Of a stretch of 64,000 bases of DNA, positions 10,916-20,840 are shown in pieces (within the stretch, counting starts at the first letter, position 1; each line of letters starts with the position of its first letter). The position numbers and the translations under genes are program-made. This stretch comes from Roseovarius sp. ZX-A-9 (GTDB taxonomy: Bacteria > Pseudomonadota > Alphaproteobacteria > Rhodobacterales > Rhodobacteraceae): contig NZ_JAPWHW010000003.1 of the NCBI RefSeq assembly GCF_028369135.1, forward strand, positions 186,001 through 250,000, read 5' to 3'. The notes under the pieces were generated by a model. The model was not told where the DNA came from and ran no database searches. It saw only the letters and a program-made list of their open reading frames with translations.

Positions 10916-10944
10916 GCCCCGCCGGCAACGCCGGCGGGGCTTTT
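10916..10944 (+). terminator. Intrinsic terminator after lpd
   Basis: GCCCCGCCGGC and GCCGGCGGGGC form an 11-bp perfect stem with a 3-base loop, followed by TTTT. It sits 60 bases after the lpd stop and closes the suc/lpd cluster. Confidence 0.85.
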
Positions 10945-11105
10945 CGTTTCAGGTACCGCACCCGCGATCCCGCAAACCAGTGACGGCTCTGTCCTTCGCA
11001 GGACGCCCATCTTCATCTGAAGTGAATGGCTCAGGTTCAAGGCGAAGCGACCAAAGCTCTCCGTGTTCGGCAGGCCCTGGGCCCGCTCCAACGCCGCGAG
11101 AGCGG

Positions 11106-11849
11106 TCACGCCTGCGTCTTGTCCACCTGAAATCCGGCCTCGTCCAGCAGCGCGTCCGAGGCCGCTTCGACCTCTCTCTCAAGCCGCTCCATCAAGGTCG
11201 CTTTGTCGAGCCCTGCGGGAATGCGCGGCAGGAACTCGACCACAGCCAGACCCGGCTTGCGATAGAACCCGCGGCGCGGCCAGAAGACACCGACATTGGT
11301 GGCGGCAGGCACACAATCCTGCCCCAGCTCCTGATAAAGCACGCTGGTGCCAACCTTGTAGGGGGCCTTGACGCCGGGCGCGATGCGCGTGCCCTGGCTA
11401 TAGATGATCAACTGGCCCGGCAACTGCGTGCCGCGCGCCACGTCGCCAACCATCTTCTTGATCGCCAAGCTTCGCTTGCCGCGATCGACCGGCACGCAGC
11501 CGATCCTGAGCGCGTACTGCCCAAGGATCGGCGCATACATCAACTCGCGTTTCATGATGAATTTGCCCGCAGGTACGGCTGCGAAAATCATGATTATGTC
11601 TAGAAAGGACTGATGCTTGGCTGCAATCAGCACCTCATCCTGGGGCACCGGGCCACGCACCTCTGTCCGTAATCCCACCATCCAGCGCGCGCTCCAGCAA
11701 ACCCATTTGCAGAAGGTCTTGCAGGCGATCAGCGCACCACGGCGGCTGAACGCCGCCCAAGGAAAGAAGACGATGCCAAGGATCAGCATCATCGCGTACA
11801 TCTGCACCACGAAGACCAGCGACCGTAGCCATTGGACCGCGTAGGTCAC
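11106..11849 (-). CDS. plsC: 1-acyl-sn-glycerol-3-phosphate acyltransferase (PlsC-type)
   Basis: Transfers an acyl chain to lysophosphatidic acid to give phosphatidic acid at the inner membrane. Seen: an N-terminal hydrophobic helix (MYAMMLILGIVFFPW), the catalytic HX4D motif in AAKHQSFLDI, and the substrate-binding block as IYSQGTRIAPG. Most family members have EGTR there; here the Glu is Gln. The 247-aa reading starts with GTG at 11849, which overlaps the ftsX stop as GTGA; no nearer ATG precedes the HX4D core with room for the membrane helix. It is the third gene of the ftsE-ftsX-plsC unit. Confidence 0.9.
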   Translation of the reverse strand: MTYAVQWLRSLVFVVQMYAMMLILGIVFFPWAAFSRRGALIACKTFCKWVCWSARWMVGLRTEVRGPVPQDEVLIAAKHQSFLDIIMIFAAVPAGKFIMKRELMYAPILGQYALRIGCVPVDRGKRSLAIKKMVGDVARGTQLPGQLIIYSQGTRIAPGVKAPYKVGTSVLYQELGQDCVPAATNVGVFWPRRGFYRKPGLAVVEFLPRIPAGLDKATLMERLEREVEAASDALLDEAGFQVDKTQA

Positions 11850-12751
11850 GACATCTCTCCCAATGTGCGGCGCGCGGCAGCGCGCGTGGCGAGAAAGGCC
11901 ACCAGCGCGGCCAGCAACGGTATCAGCAGCGGCCATAACCAGTGCCAGCCCTGGAAACCCAATCCGGTCAGGAACCCGCCGCCCACTTCTGCGCGCGGCA
12001 ATGCGGCCACCGCGAGCGTTCCCAGCACCATGCCTATAGATGCGCCCATCAGGCCGCGCAGGGTAAAGCGCCGGACAAAGGCCTGCGCGATATAGCCGTC
12101 GCGCGCGCCCACAAGGCGCAGAACGCCGATTACCTGCGCATTGGCGGCCAGCGCCGCACCGGCCGCCAGCGTGATCATCGCCGCCATCGCCCCGCCGATC
12201 AGCACCAGAGATACCCAACCCAACAGCCGCAACCGCGAGGCCGCACGCACCAGCGGCTCCCGCCAGCGGGTATGATCGTCCAGTACCGCGCCGGGCACTT
12301 CGGCGGCCAACCGAAGGCGCAGCCCCGCCGCATCAAATCCGCTGCCCTCCTCGATCACTTCGATCAGCTGCGGGATCGGGAGTGTCTCGACCGGCAAATC
12401 AGGGCCGAACCACGGCTCCAACAGGGCACGTTGTTCAGCATTGGACAGGGCGCGGGCCGACGCGACGCCGGCTGTCGTCTCCAGTACCCGCAGCGCGGCA
12501 TCGGTCTGGGCTGCCATCTGCCCTTCGGGAGCCGAAATCCGCAAGGTCGAACTGCGCGCCAGCTCATCCCCCCACCGATCCGCCAACCGCGATGTCGCCA
12601 GCGACAGCGCCAGCGCGAAAACCGCCAGAAATGCCATCGCAGCCGAGGAAAATAGCGTCAACCAAGCGGTAAAGCCCGTCGGCGGCACGACCCGGTCGGC
12701 CTGCGCATCGCCCCACAGAATACTGCGCAAGAGATCGATATTCAGCCTCAC
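11846..12751 (-). CDS. ftsX: Cell-division ABC transporter permease FtsX
   Basis: Membrane subunit that works with FtsE at the division site and transmits ATP hydrolysis to periplasmic murein hydrolases. The 301-aa protein has the FtsX layout: a cytoplasmic N-terminus, TM1 (about 27-50), a roughly 120-residue periplasmic domain, then three more TM segments ending in a short RRTLGEMS tail. The start is GTG, overlapping the ftsE stop as GTGA. The family is sequence-divergent; assignment rests on this topology and on its place directly after ftsE. Confidence 0.9.
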   Translation of the reverse strand: MRLNIDLLRSILWGDAQADRVVPPTGFTAWLTLFSSAAMAFLAVFALALSLATSRLADRWGDELARSSTLRISAPEGQMAAQTDAALRVLETTAGVASARALSNAEQRALLEPWFGPDLPVETLPIPQLIEVIEEGSGFDAAGLRLRLAAEVPGAVLDDHTRWREPLVRAASRLRLLGWVSLVLIGGAMAAMITLAAGAALAANAQVIGVLRLVGARDGYIAQAFVRRFTLRGLMGASIGMVLGTLAVAALPRAEVGGGFLTGLGFQGWHWLWPLLIPLLAALVAFLATRAAARRTLGEMS

Positions 12752-13425
12752 AGGTCCGCCCCCGCCAGTTGCAGCCGCCGATTCGAGATGCGCAGCACGC
12801 GCGCCTGAACATGCGGCTTGGCGGCACGGATCAGCGCCAGATCGTGGGTGGCGATCATGATCGTCTTGCCCATGCGGTTCAACTCAACCAGCAGCCGCAT
12901 CAGGCGCTGCGACATCTCCCAGTCGACATTGCCGGTGGGCTCGTCCGCCAACACCACATCCGGCGACATGATGACAGCCCGCGCCAGCGCCGCACGCTGC
13001 CGCTCGCCACCGGACAGTTCCGGCGGCAGGGCATCCGCACGCGCGGTCAGACCAACCCAGCCGGTCAATTCGTTCAGATTGTCCATTTCACTATCGTCGG
13101 CGCGCCCCGACACCGTGAGCGGCAGCGCGATATTTTCCGCCACGCTGAGATGATTGAGAAACTGGCAGTCCTGATGCACCACCCCGATGCGCCGCCGCGC
13201 CATCGCGATATCGTCGCGCTCCATCGCGCGCACATCCGTGTCAAACAGCCGCACGTAACCCGAAGTGGGAATGAGCGCGGCATAGCACAGCTTCAGCAGC
13301 GTGGTCTTGCCCGATCCGGACGGCCCGGTGAGAAAATGAAATGACCCCGGCTGCAGTTTGAGCGAGATGTCACTCAATAACTCGGCACCGCCATAGCTGT
13401 ACGCTACATTTTCCAGCTCGATCAC
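12748..13425 (-). CDS. ftsE: Cell-division ATP-binding protein FtsE
   Basis: ABC ATPase partner of FtsX. Seen: Walker A GPSGSGKTT, Q-loop region VVHQDCQFL, ABC signature LSGGERQR, Walker B VVLADEP with TGNVD, and the switch H in IATHDLAL. I choose the GTG at 13425 (VIELENVAYSYGG), which gives 225 aa, matching the usual FtsE length, and has AAGGGGC upstream; an in-frame ATG at 13464 would add 13 non-conserved residues. It is divergent from the zinc-ribbon gene, with about 180 bases between the starts. Confidence 0.95.
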   Translation of the reverse strand: MIELENVAYSYGGAELLSDISLKLQPGSFHFLTGPSGSGKTTLLKLCYAALIPTSGYVRLFDTDVRAMERDDIAMARRRIGVVHQDCQFLNHLSVAENIALPLTVSGRADDSEMDNLNELTGWVGLTARADALPPELSGGERQRAALARAVIMSPDVVLADEPTGNVDWEMSQRLMRLLVELNRMGKTIMIATHDLALIRAAKPHVQARVLRISNRRLQLAGADL

Positions 13426-13607
13426 GGCTGCCCCTTTTTCCGCTTCGCCTCTTAAATGCCTCACCGGGCGCGCGCATGCAATCGGCGGGGCACAAATCCT
13501 TTACTCTTTTCCGCCCGCGTTTTTCGTCCTATGGTACCGATCAAGGTCACGGTCGCCTGCGTGCGTCCGACGAAGATGGCCATACCAGTGCTCAATGGGG
13601 TGATCGA

Positions 13608-14552
13608 ATGAGGCTCACTTGCCCGAATTGCGGGGCGCAATACGAAATCCCAGACGATGTGCTCCCTGAATCCGGTCGGGATGTGCAATGTTCCAATTGT
13701 GGTGACACCTGGTATCAGCATCACCCCAACCATCCCGTCGAGGATGACGAAGCCAACGATCGGTTCGCCGTCGAAGTCGGCTATGACGCCGACCGCAAGA
13801 AGGCGGAGCAGACCGCCGATGACACTGCCCCCGATAGCACCGATACCGACGCCACGGATACTGATGCTCAGGATGCCGATGCCGAGGATGCTGAAGGCGC
13901 GGATACCGAAGGCGCGGACACCCCAGCCACGGATACCGAAGGCAAGGATATCGATCCTGCGTCAGAAGCCCCCCAGCGTCGGCGGCTGGATCCCGAGGTG
14001 GCCAATGTTCTGCGCGAAGAAGCAGAGCGCGAGGCACAGGTCAGGGCACGCGAATCCGGCAGCTTGGAATCCCAGCCCGATCTCGGCCTCGACACTGGCG
14101 ACGAAGGCAGCGACCGGCGTAGCCGCGAAGCGCGCGAACGCATGGCCCGTCTGCGCGGCCAGCCAGAGACAGAGGCAACACCGGATATCGACCCGTCCTC
14201 ACGTCGCGGATTGCTTCCCGACATCGAGGAAATCAACTCTTCTCTGCGTAGCAGCGACGAGGAAGCCGAAAGTTCCGCCGCCGAGGACATGTACCCCGTG
14301 GCGCCCGGCGAAAATACTGGCGGTGGATTCCGGCGCGGGTTCATCCTGATCATCGCGATCGCCGCGGTCCTGACCCTGCTCTATGTCTTTGCCCCGCAGA
14401 TCAGCCGCGCGGTGCCGGCACTCGCCGACGTGATGGGCGAATACGTGCAGGGCGTGAACAGTGGGCGAGCCTGGCTTGACGATCAGATCGCGGCGCTGAT
14501 GCGCTGGCTTGACGGCATGGCCTCTTCCGCGCCGGACGGCGACGCAAGCTGA
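13608..14552 (+). CDS. Zinc-ribbon (MJ0042-type) membrane protein with acidic low-complexity region
   Basis: The N-terminus is a classic MJ0042 zinc ribbon: C5-x2-C8 and C28-x2-C31 (CPNC, CSNC) with YEIPDDVLPE between. It is followed by an acidic Asp/Thr/Ala-rich repeat (about residues 60-115) with recurring DTDA and GADTEG units. Further on are a charged Arg-rich part and one transmembrane helix near residues 245-265 (ILIIAIAAVLTLLYVFA), leaving about 50 residues beyond it. The ribbon is thus cytoplasmic and tethered to the membrane. Function unknown; divergence from ftsE suggests an envelope role but does not prove it. Start ATG at 13608. Confidence 0.85.
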   Translation: MRLTCPNCGAQYEIPDDVLPESGRDVQCSNCGDTWYQHHPNHPVEDDEANDRFAVEVGYDADRKKAEQTADDTAPDSTDTDATDTDAQDADAEDAEGADTEGADTPATDTEGKDIDPASEAPQRRRLDPEVANVLREEAEREAQVRARESGSLESQPDLGLDTGDEGSDRRSREARERMARLRGQPETEATPDIDPSSRRGLLPDIEEINSSLRSSDEEAESSAAEDMYPVAPGENTGGGFRRGFILIIAIAAVLTLLYVFAPQISRAVPALADVMGEYVQGVNSGRAWLDDQIAALMRWLDGMASSAPDGDAS

Positions 14553-14584
14553 CCCCGCCCTCGTAACTCTGAAACGATCCCCCC

Positions 14585-15481
14585 ATGAACAGACCACTCG
14601 CCGGACAGACCCTTGCCCCGGTCATGATGACCTTTTTTGCCGCGATCATTTGGGGGCTGTGGTGGATTCCGATCCGCTATCTCGAAGGACTGGGGCTGTC
14701 TGGAGGGCAAATTGCGATTGCGGGAAATTTAGGCGCGTTGGTCGCGATCCTGCTTTTCCTACTGGTCACAAGGCAAATGCCACGCCTGAGCCGCCGCGCG
14801 CTTTGCGGGGCGCTGCTGGTTGGTTTGGCTGTGGCCTGCTATGCCATCGCGCTCGTGCTGACGGACGTGATGCGCGCGGTATTGCTGTTCTACCTTGCGC
14901 CCGCCTGGAGCAAGATCATCGAATGGGCGTTTCTCGGTCAACGCTGGCGGCACACATCAAGCCTCACGCTGGCCTTGTCGCTTGGCGGCGCGTTCATGGT
15001 CCTGGGCGGCGATGTGTCGCTGTCGCAGGTGGGCCCAGGAGACTTTCTGGCGATTATCTCGGGCGTGGCCTGGGCAATCGGCGCGGCTCTGATCTTCACC
15101 GAAGGTGCCGCGCGTGCTTCGTCGACAACGCTGGTGACCATGATTTCAGCCACTTTGGTCGCTTCAGCCTACACGCTGATGGTTGACGAGCCCCTGCCGG
15201 GCGCCGATGCACTGCCGGCCCTCGGCCTTGGCCTCGCGATGGGGGCGCTCTTTATCCTGCCGGTGATGGCCCTGACGATGTGGAGCGCGCAGCGCCTGTC
15301 GCCTGCGCTGCTCAGCTTTCTCTTTACCCTCGAAATCCTGGCGGGCGTTGTGTCGAGCGCAATACTGCTGGATGAGGCATTTGGCCAAATCCAATTGCTG
15401 GGGGCCAGCATGATCGTTGGAGCGGCGCTGGTCGAGGTGGTGATGGCGCTGCGCGCCCGACCCGCCCGCGTGGTGCCCTGA
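14585..15481 (+). CDS. DMT/EamA family transporter
   Basis: A 298-aa integral membrane protein with about ten hydrophobic helices arranged as two five-helix repeats, the EamA (drug/metabolite transporter) design. FAAIIWGLWWIPIRYLEGLGLSG opens the first repeat and VAWAIGAALIFTEGAARASS the second. Members export amino acids, metabolites or drugs; the substrate cannot be read from sequence. The ATG at 14585 is 32 bases after the zinc-ribbon gene, so the two may be cotranscribed. Confidence 0.88.
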   Translation: MNRPLAGQTLAPVMMTFFAAIIWGLWWIPIRYLEGLGLSGGQIAIAGNLGALVAILLFLLVTRQMPRLSRRALCGALLVGLAVACYAIALVLTDVMRAVLLFYLAPAWSKIIEWAFLGQRWRHTSSLTLALSLGGAFMVLGGDVSLSQVGPGDFLAIISGVAWAIGAALIFTEGAARASSTTLVTMISATLVASAYTLMVDEPLPGADALPALGLGLAMGALFILPVMALTMWSAQRLSPALLSFLFTLEILAGVVSSAILLDEAFGQIQLLGASMIVGAALVEVVMALRARPARVVP

Positions 15482-15652
15482 ACCGGCGCAATGTGCCCCG
15501 CGGACACGCCCGCCCCAACGCAAGCCTGCGCGAAATTCATACCTTCGGGCCACACCGCCTGAAGTGCCGCATCTGCCTCAATCCTGCGCCGAGGCTTGCA
15601 CGGAGACGCCCAGCGCGCTAACCCGCAGTCAGGAATGACGATAGGTGCCCCG

Positions 15653-16722
<1,070 letters not shown>

Positions 16723-16726
<4 letters not shown>

Positions 16727-17145
16727 GATGGCTCAACAAAATACTTGGGAAAGCAGAGCTGCTGCCTTGTATTGAGTTGGCTCATACCCGTGGCTACACA
16801 CATGCGATTGTCGGCGAAGCCAGCTACCAAGACAACATCGAAAAAATTGTTGGCGGGAAAGGCCAGTATTCAGCAAAGTACGAATGCATGGCTACGCTTG
16901 AATGCGAGAACAACAATCCACACGATGAAAATGCTGTCGCAGTTAAAATTGGGAAGAGGTTGGTTGGGTATCTCGCGCGCGAAGACGCCGCGAGTTATCG
17001 TAGTGAACTTCAGAGTATAGATGCCAGTCTGCCACTAGCACAAGTCCGCGCCAAAATCGTTGGCGGTTGGAGAGATGCCGAAAGCGAAGGTCATTTCGGG
17101 GTCAAGTTGAACCTCAAACGCCCTTTGCAGAAGGCTAAAAATTAG
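16723..17145 (+). CDS. HIRAN-domain protein inserted between pheS and pheT, 140 aa
   Basis: The sequence fits a HIRAN domain: [14 protein letters not shown], then [34 protein letters not shown] domains bind DNA ends or damaged DNA when fused to SWI2/SNF2 helicases or nucleases; small stand-alone versions are of unknown role. It is plainly AT-richer than pheS and pheT and uses codons such as ATT, AAA and GTT that its neighbours avoid, suggesting transfer. The start is GTG at 16723, overlapping the pheS stop (GTGA), with no ribosome-binding site of its own. Seven bases after its stop begins a decayed copy of the pheT 5' end. Confidence 0.75.
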
Positions 17146-17152
17146 AGATTCC

Positions 17153-17200
17153 ATGGAATTCACTCTCTCCTGTCTCTAGGGCCATCTCAACACCACCGCC
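17153..17200 (+). pseudogene. Remnant of the pheT 5' end (first 16 codons)
   Basis: Aligned without gaps to the real pheT start at 17492, this segment matches 40 of 48 bases. It reads M-E-F-T-L-S-C-L-stop-G-H-L-N-T-T-A where pheT reads M-K-F-T-L-S-W-L-K-D-H-L-D-T-T-A. Codon 9 is TAG, and similarity ends in a run of GCC followed by A's. It is therefore a dead partial duplicate lying 339 bases upstream of pheT. Confidence 0.8.
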
Positions 17201-17491
17201 GCCGCCGCCGAAAAAAATCACTTCTTCGCTGCCCCAAACCGGACGTGCGACTGCCCGTGGGGTGGCGCTGCTCCGGTTGTGAGATGCACTTTATGCCAGC
17301 CAAGCACCTCCGACATCCGAGTGATGCATAACCCATCCAAAGCGCCAGCCCGCCCGAACGGGCTAGGCGCTCGTCCGGCGGCTTCGCCTTTATTCCGGAC
17401 GAAGGCCCGCAGCGACAGCCTCAACCCTTCCCCCCCGGCGCTCTATCCGTTAGATGCAGGACAACCCATAATGACCTGCGGATGACGGCAC
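17201..17491 (+). other. Non-coding stretch before pheT with strong hairpins
   Basis: No gene is visible. It contains AACCGGA...TCCGGTT (17237-17278). A 12-bp stem with one bulge, AGCGCC-AGCCCG / CGGGCT-a-GGCGCT, lies at 17341-17371. TCGTCCGG...CCGGACGA (17371-17402) has in its loop GGCG-gctt-CGCC followed by TTTATT. The hairpins could be an attenuator-like leader for pheT or debris of the inserted element. Confidence 0.5.
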
Positions 17492-19891
17492 ATGAAATTC
17501 ACGCTTTCCTGGCTCAAAGACCATCTCGACACCACCGCCACTGTGGACGAGATCACCTATGCCCTTACCGATCTGGGCCTTGAGGTCGAAGGGGTGGCGG
17601 ACCCCGCCGCGCGGTTGGCCGACTTTACCCTTGGCAAGGTGATCCACGCCGAACAACACCCGGATGCCGACCGCCTGCGTGTCTGTCAGGTCGAAACCGA
17701 CGCGGGCCAGTTGCAGATCATCTGCGGTGCGCCCAACGCGCGGGAAGGCATCACGGCCGTGATTGCCAAGCCCGGCACCTATGTGCCCGGCATCGACACC
17801 ACCATCGGCGTTGGCAAGATCCGCGGCATCGAGAGCTACGGCATGATGTGCTCGGAACGCGAGATGGAACTGAGCGAGGAGCATGACGGCATCATCGAAC
17901 TGCCCTCTGGCGAAGTGGGCGAGCGGTTCATCGACTGGCTGGCGCGCAACGACCCGGCAAAGGTCGACCCGGTGATCGAGATCGCCATCACCCCCAACCG
18001 CCCCGATGCACTGGGTGTGCGCGGCATCGCCCGCGATCTGGCCGCCCGTGGGCTGGGCCGGATGAAACCCGCCCCCGAGGCAGAGGTCAAAGGCCAGTTC
18101 CCCTGCCCCATCGGCGTGACCATTGACGACGACACTCGCGAAAACGGCTGCGAGGTCTTTGCCGGGCGGCTCATACGCGGCGTGCAAAACGGCCCTTCCC
18201 CCGACTGGCTGCAATCGCGGCTGCGTGCCATCGGCCTGCGCCCGATCTCGGCGCTGGTGGATGTGACGAACTTCTTCACCTTTGACCGCAACCGCCCGCT
18301 GCACGTCTTTGACGCGGGCAAGGTTGCCGGCGATCTGCGCATTCACCGCACCAAGGGCGGCGAGACCCTGATGGGGCTGGATGAAAAGGAATACAGCTTC
18401 GATCCCGGCATGGTCGTGATCTCGGACGATAACGGCGTTCAGAGCATCGCGGGCATCATGGGCGGGCTGCAGACCGGCTGCACCCATGACACGACTGATG
18501 TGTTTCTGGAGGCTGCGTATTGGGACACCGTTCAGATCGCCACCACCGGCCGTGCGCTCAAAATCAATTCGGACGCCCGGTATCGCAATGAGCGCGGCAT
18601 CGACCCTGCGTTCAACATGGAGGCGATCGAACTGGCGACGCAGATGATCCTTGATCTTTGCGGCGGCGAGGCCTCCAACGTGGTGGTCGCGGGCAAGGTT
18701 CCCGATGTCTCTCGCGCGTTCAAACTGGTGCCGGCGCGCGTGCAATCGCTCGTTGGCATGGACATCCCCGAAAGCGAACAGCGCCAGACGCTGACCGCGC
18801 TCGGCTTCCGGCTCGAAGGGAACATGGCGCATGTGCCGTCCTGGCGCCCGGACGTGCACGGCGAGGCCGATCTGGTCGAAGAGGTGGCGCGCGTCGCATC
18901 CCTTACCAAGCTGAAGGGCCGTCCGCTGCCCCGCGCGCAGACGGGCGTGCCGAAGCCGGTGCTGTCGATCCCGCAGCGGCGCGAGCAGATCGCGCGGCGC
19001 ACGGCGGCGGCGCTGGGCTACAATGAATGCGTGACCTACAGCTTTATCGACCACGCCAGCGCCGCGCTGTTTGGCGGTGGCGACGATGCCACGATGCTGG
19101 CCAACCCGATCAGCAGTGACATGAGCCACATGCGCCCCGCGCTGCTGCCCGGTCTGCTGCAGGCGGCGGCCCGCAATCAGGCGCGCGGCCAGATGGACAT
19201 GGCGCTGTTCGAGGCAGGCCATGCGTTTCATGGTGGCGAGCCGGGCGAACAGCACATGCAGGTCGCGGGTATTCTGGTCGGGCGAACCGGCCCGAAGGAT
19301 GTACACGGCACCTCTCGCGCCGTCGATCTCTATGATGCCAAGGCCGATGTCGAGGCGCTGCTTGCGGCCATCGGTGCCCCGGCCAAGGTGCAGATCCTGC
19401 GCGGCGCGCCCGAGTGGTGGCATCCGGGCCGTCACGGCATGATCTGCCTCGGCCCGAAAAAGGTGCTTGGCGTTTTCGGCGAGCTGCACCCGCGCGTTCT
19501 GCGCGCGCTGGATGTCAAAGGCCCCGCCGTCGGCTTTACGATCTGGCCCGCCGAAGTGCCGCTGCCGCGCAACGCCACCGCCAATCGCGGTGCGCTGACC
19601 AGCAGCGACCTGCAGGCCGTCGAACGCGATTTCGCCTTTGTCGTCAATGCGGATGTCGAGGCGCTGACGCTGGTCAACGCCGCCGCCGGTGCTGACAAGG
19701 CGCTGATCAGCGATGTGCGCGTCTTTGACGAATTTATCGGCGGCAGCCTTGGTGAGGGCAAGAAATCCCTCGCCGTGACCGTGCGCCTGCAACCGACCGA
19801 TGCCACGCTCAAAGACACTGACATCGAAGCTGTCTCGGCCAAGATCATCGAAAAGGTTGCCAAGGCGACCGGCGGCACGCTGCGTGGCTAA
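17492..19891 (+). CDS. pheT: Phenylalanyl-tRNA synthetase beta subunit
   Basis: Beta subunit, 799 aa. Domains in order: N-terminal MKFTLSWLKDHLDT, a tRNA-binding OB-fold (about 40-150, with ICGAPNAREGITAVIAKPG), the B3/B4 editing region with ITPNRPDALGVRGIARDLAARG and VDVTNFFTFDRNRPLHVFDAGK, the B5 domain, a class-II-like core, and the C-terminal anticodon-binding FDX-ACB domain (RDFAFVVNADV...LGEGKKSLAVTVRLQPTDATL). It looks intact despite the disturbed upstream region. The 3' end overlaps the GNAT gene by 8 bases. Confidence 0.97.
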   Translation: MKFTLSWLKDHLDTTATVDEITYALTDLGLEVEGVADPAARLADFTLGKVIHAEQHPDADRLRVCQVETDAGQLQIICGAPNAREGITAVIAKPGTYVPGIDTTIGVGKIRGIESYGMMCSEREMELSEEHDGIIELPSGEVGERFIDWLARNDPAKVDPVIEIAITPNRPDALGVRGIARDLAARGLGRMKPAPEAEVKGQFPCPIGVTIDDDTRENGCEVFAGRLIRGVQNGPSPDWLQSRLRAIGLRPISALVDVTNFFTFDRNRPLHVFDAGKVAGDLRIHRTKGGETLMGLDEKEYSFDPGMVVISDDNGVQSIAGIMGGLQTGCTHDTTDVFLEAAYWDTVQIATTGRALKINSDARYRNERGIDPAFNMEAIELATQMILDLCGGEASNVVVAGKVPDVSRAFKLVPARVQSLVGMDIPESEQRQTLTALGFRLEGNMAHVPSWRPDVHGEADLVEEVARVASLTKLKGRPLPRAQTGVPKPVLSIPQRREQIARRTAAALGYNECVTYSFIDHASAALFGGGDDATMLANPISSDMSHMRPALLPGLLQAAARNQARGQMDMALFEAGHAFHGGEPGEQHMQVAGILVGRTGPKDVHGTSRAVDLYDAKADVEALLAAIGAPAKVQILRGAPEWWHPGRHGMICLGPKKVLGVFGELHPRVLRALDVKGPAVGFTIWPAEVPLPRNATANRGALTSSDLQAVERDFAFVVNADVEALTLVNAAAGADKALISDVRVFDEFIGGSLGEGKKSLAVTVRLQPTDATLKDTDIEAVSAKIIEKVAKATGGTLRG

Positions 19892-20333
19892 ATCCGCGGC
19901 CGGCGCGTCCCTGCGCGCCGCCGTGCCCGCCGATGCGGCGGCGCTGACCGAGGTGATCCGCGCCGCCTACGCGCCTTATCGGGCGCAGGGATTGGCGCTG
20001 CCCCCTGTCGACGTCGGTATTGCCGATGAAATTTCAGCCTATTCGGCAAATGTGGCCGAGCTGAATGGCCGGGTGGTAGGGGGTGTCATCTACTCGCTCC
20101 AGGCGGCCAAAGCACACTTGATGAACCTCGCCGTTGATCCGGATGCCTCAAGCCGCGGGATTGGCCGCGCATTGATCAGCGCCGCAGTGGACGCCGCCCG
20201 CATTGCGGGGCATTCTGAAATCCATCTCGGAACGCACAAGGACATGACCGAAACTCAGGCGTTCTATCGGAGTCTGGGCTGGCGGCTCTCAGGTCAAGAA
20301 GGTAACAAGGTCACGATGTTTCTACCCCTTTGA
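19884..20333 (+). CDS. GNAT family N-acetyltransferase
   Basis: 149-aa acetyltransferase of the GNAT fold. Seen: an N-terminal LRAAVPADAAALTEVIRAAYAPY, the central strand HLMNLAVDPDASSRGIGRALI containing the acetyl-CoA pyrophosphate loop SRGIGRAL, and the C-terminal GTHKDMTETQAFYRSLGWRL. The start chosen is GTG at 19884, inside the last codons of pheT, which keeps the N-terminal beta strand intact. Substrate unknown. Overlap suggests cotranscription with pheT. Confidence 0.85.
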   Translation: MAKSAAGASLRAAVPADAAALTEVIRAAYAPYRAQGLALPPVDVGIADEISAYSANVAELNGRVVGGVIYSLQAAKAHLMNLAVDPDASSRGIGRALISAAVDAARIAGHSEIHLGTHKDMTETQAFYRSLGWRLSGQEGNKVTMFLPL

Positions 20334-20393
20334 CAGGTAGAAATCAGACTGAAAGTTGGTGCAACGCACGCGCCACCCAGAAGGAGATACAAA

Positions 20394-20840
20394 ATGCTCA
20401 GCGTCTATCTGTCCGGCGAAATCCACACCGACTGGCGTGATGAAATCGCCCGAGGTGCCGAAGGGCTCAGCGTCGTGTTCTCCGCGCCGGTGACCGACCA
20501 CGGCGCGAGCGATGATTGTGGCGTGGCTATCCTCGGGGCCGAGGACAACAAATACTGGCACGATCACAAGGGCGCCATGATCAACGCGATCCGCACCCGC
20601 AAGGGGATCGAAGAGGCCGATGTGGTCGTGGTCCGTTTCGGCGACAAGTACAAGCAGTGGAACGCAGCGTTTGATGCGGGCTACGCAGCCGCCCTGGGCA
20701 AATCCCTGATCATCCTGCAACCGCCGGAGCATGACCACGCGCTGAAAGAAGTGGATGCCGCAGCACTCGCCGTGGCCCGGACCCCCGATCAGGTGGTGGC
20801 GATCCTGCGCTATGTGCTCGAAGGCACGCTGCCCGACTGA
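20394..20840 (+). CDS. YtoQ family protein, 148 aa
   Basis: The sequence has the YtoQ family pattern: N-terminal LSVYLSGEIHTDWRDEI, the central SAPVTDHGASDDCGVAILG, EEADVVVVRFGDKYKQWNAAFDAGYAAALGK and IILQPPEHDHALKEVD. The fold resembles nucleoside 2-deoxyribosyltransferases, and the D-x-G-x-A-x-A-LGK stretch fits that idea, but YtoQ has no established activity that I know of. The ATG at 20394 has an AAGGAGAT site upstream. It is the last plus-strand gene before a gene-poor patch. Confidence 0.85.
   Translation: MLSVYLSGEIHTDWRDEIARGAEGLSVVFSAPVTDHGASDDCGVAILGAEDNKYWHDHKGAMINAIRTRKGIEEADVVVVRFGDKYKQWNAAFDAGYAAALGKSLIILQPPEHDHALKEVDAAALAVARTPDQVVAILRYVLEGTLPD

Noticed and set aside
17237..17278. 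Possible group II intron fragment (minus strand reads GTCGCACGTCCGGTT within an AACCGGA/TCCGGTT stem)
   Set aside because: It resembles a stem often seen before intron reverse-transcriptase genes, but there is no reverse transcriptase, no domain V and no intron boundary; the match is too short.
17450..19792. Long open frame antisense to pheT (about 780 codons)
   Set aside because: Same codon-shadow effect in a GC-rich gene; translation is rich in His, Gln and Arg and has no ribosome-binding site or family.
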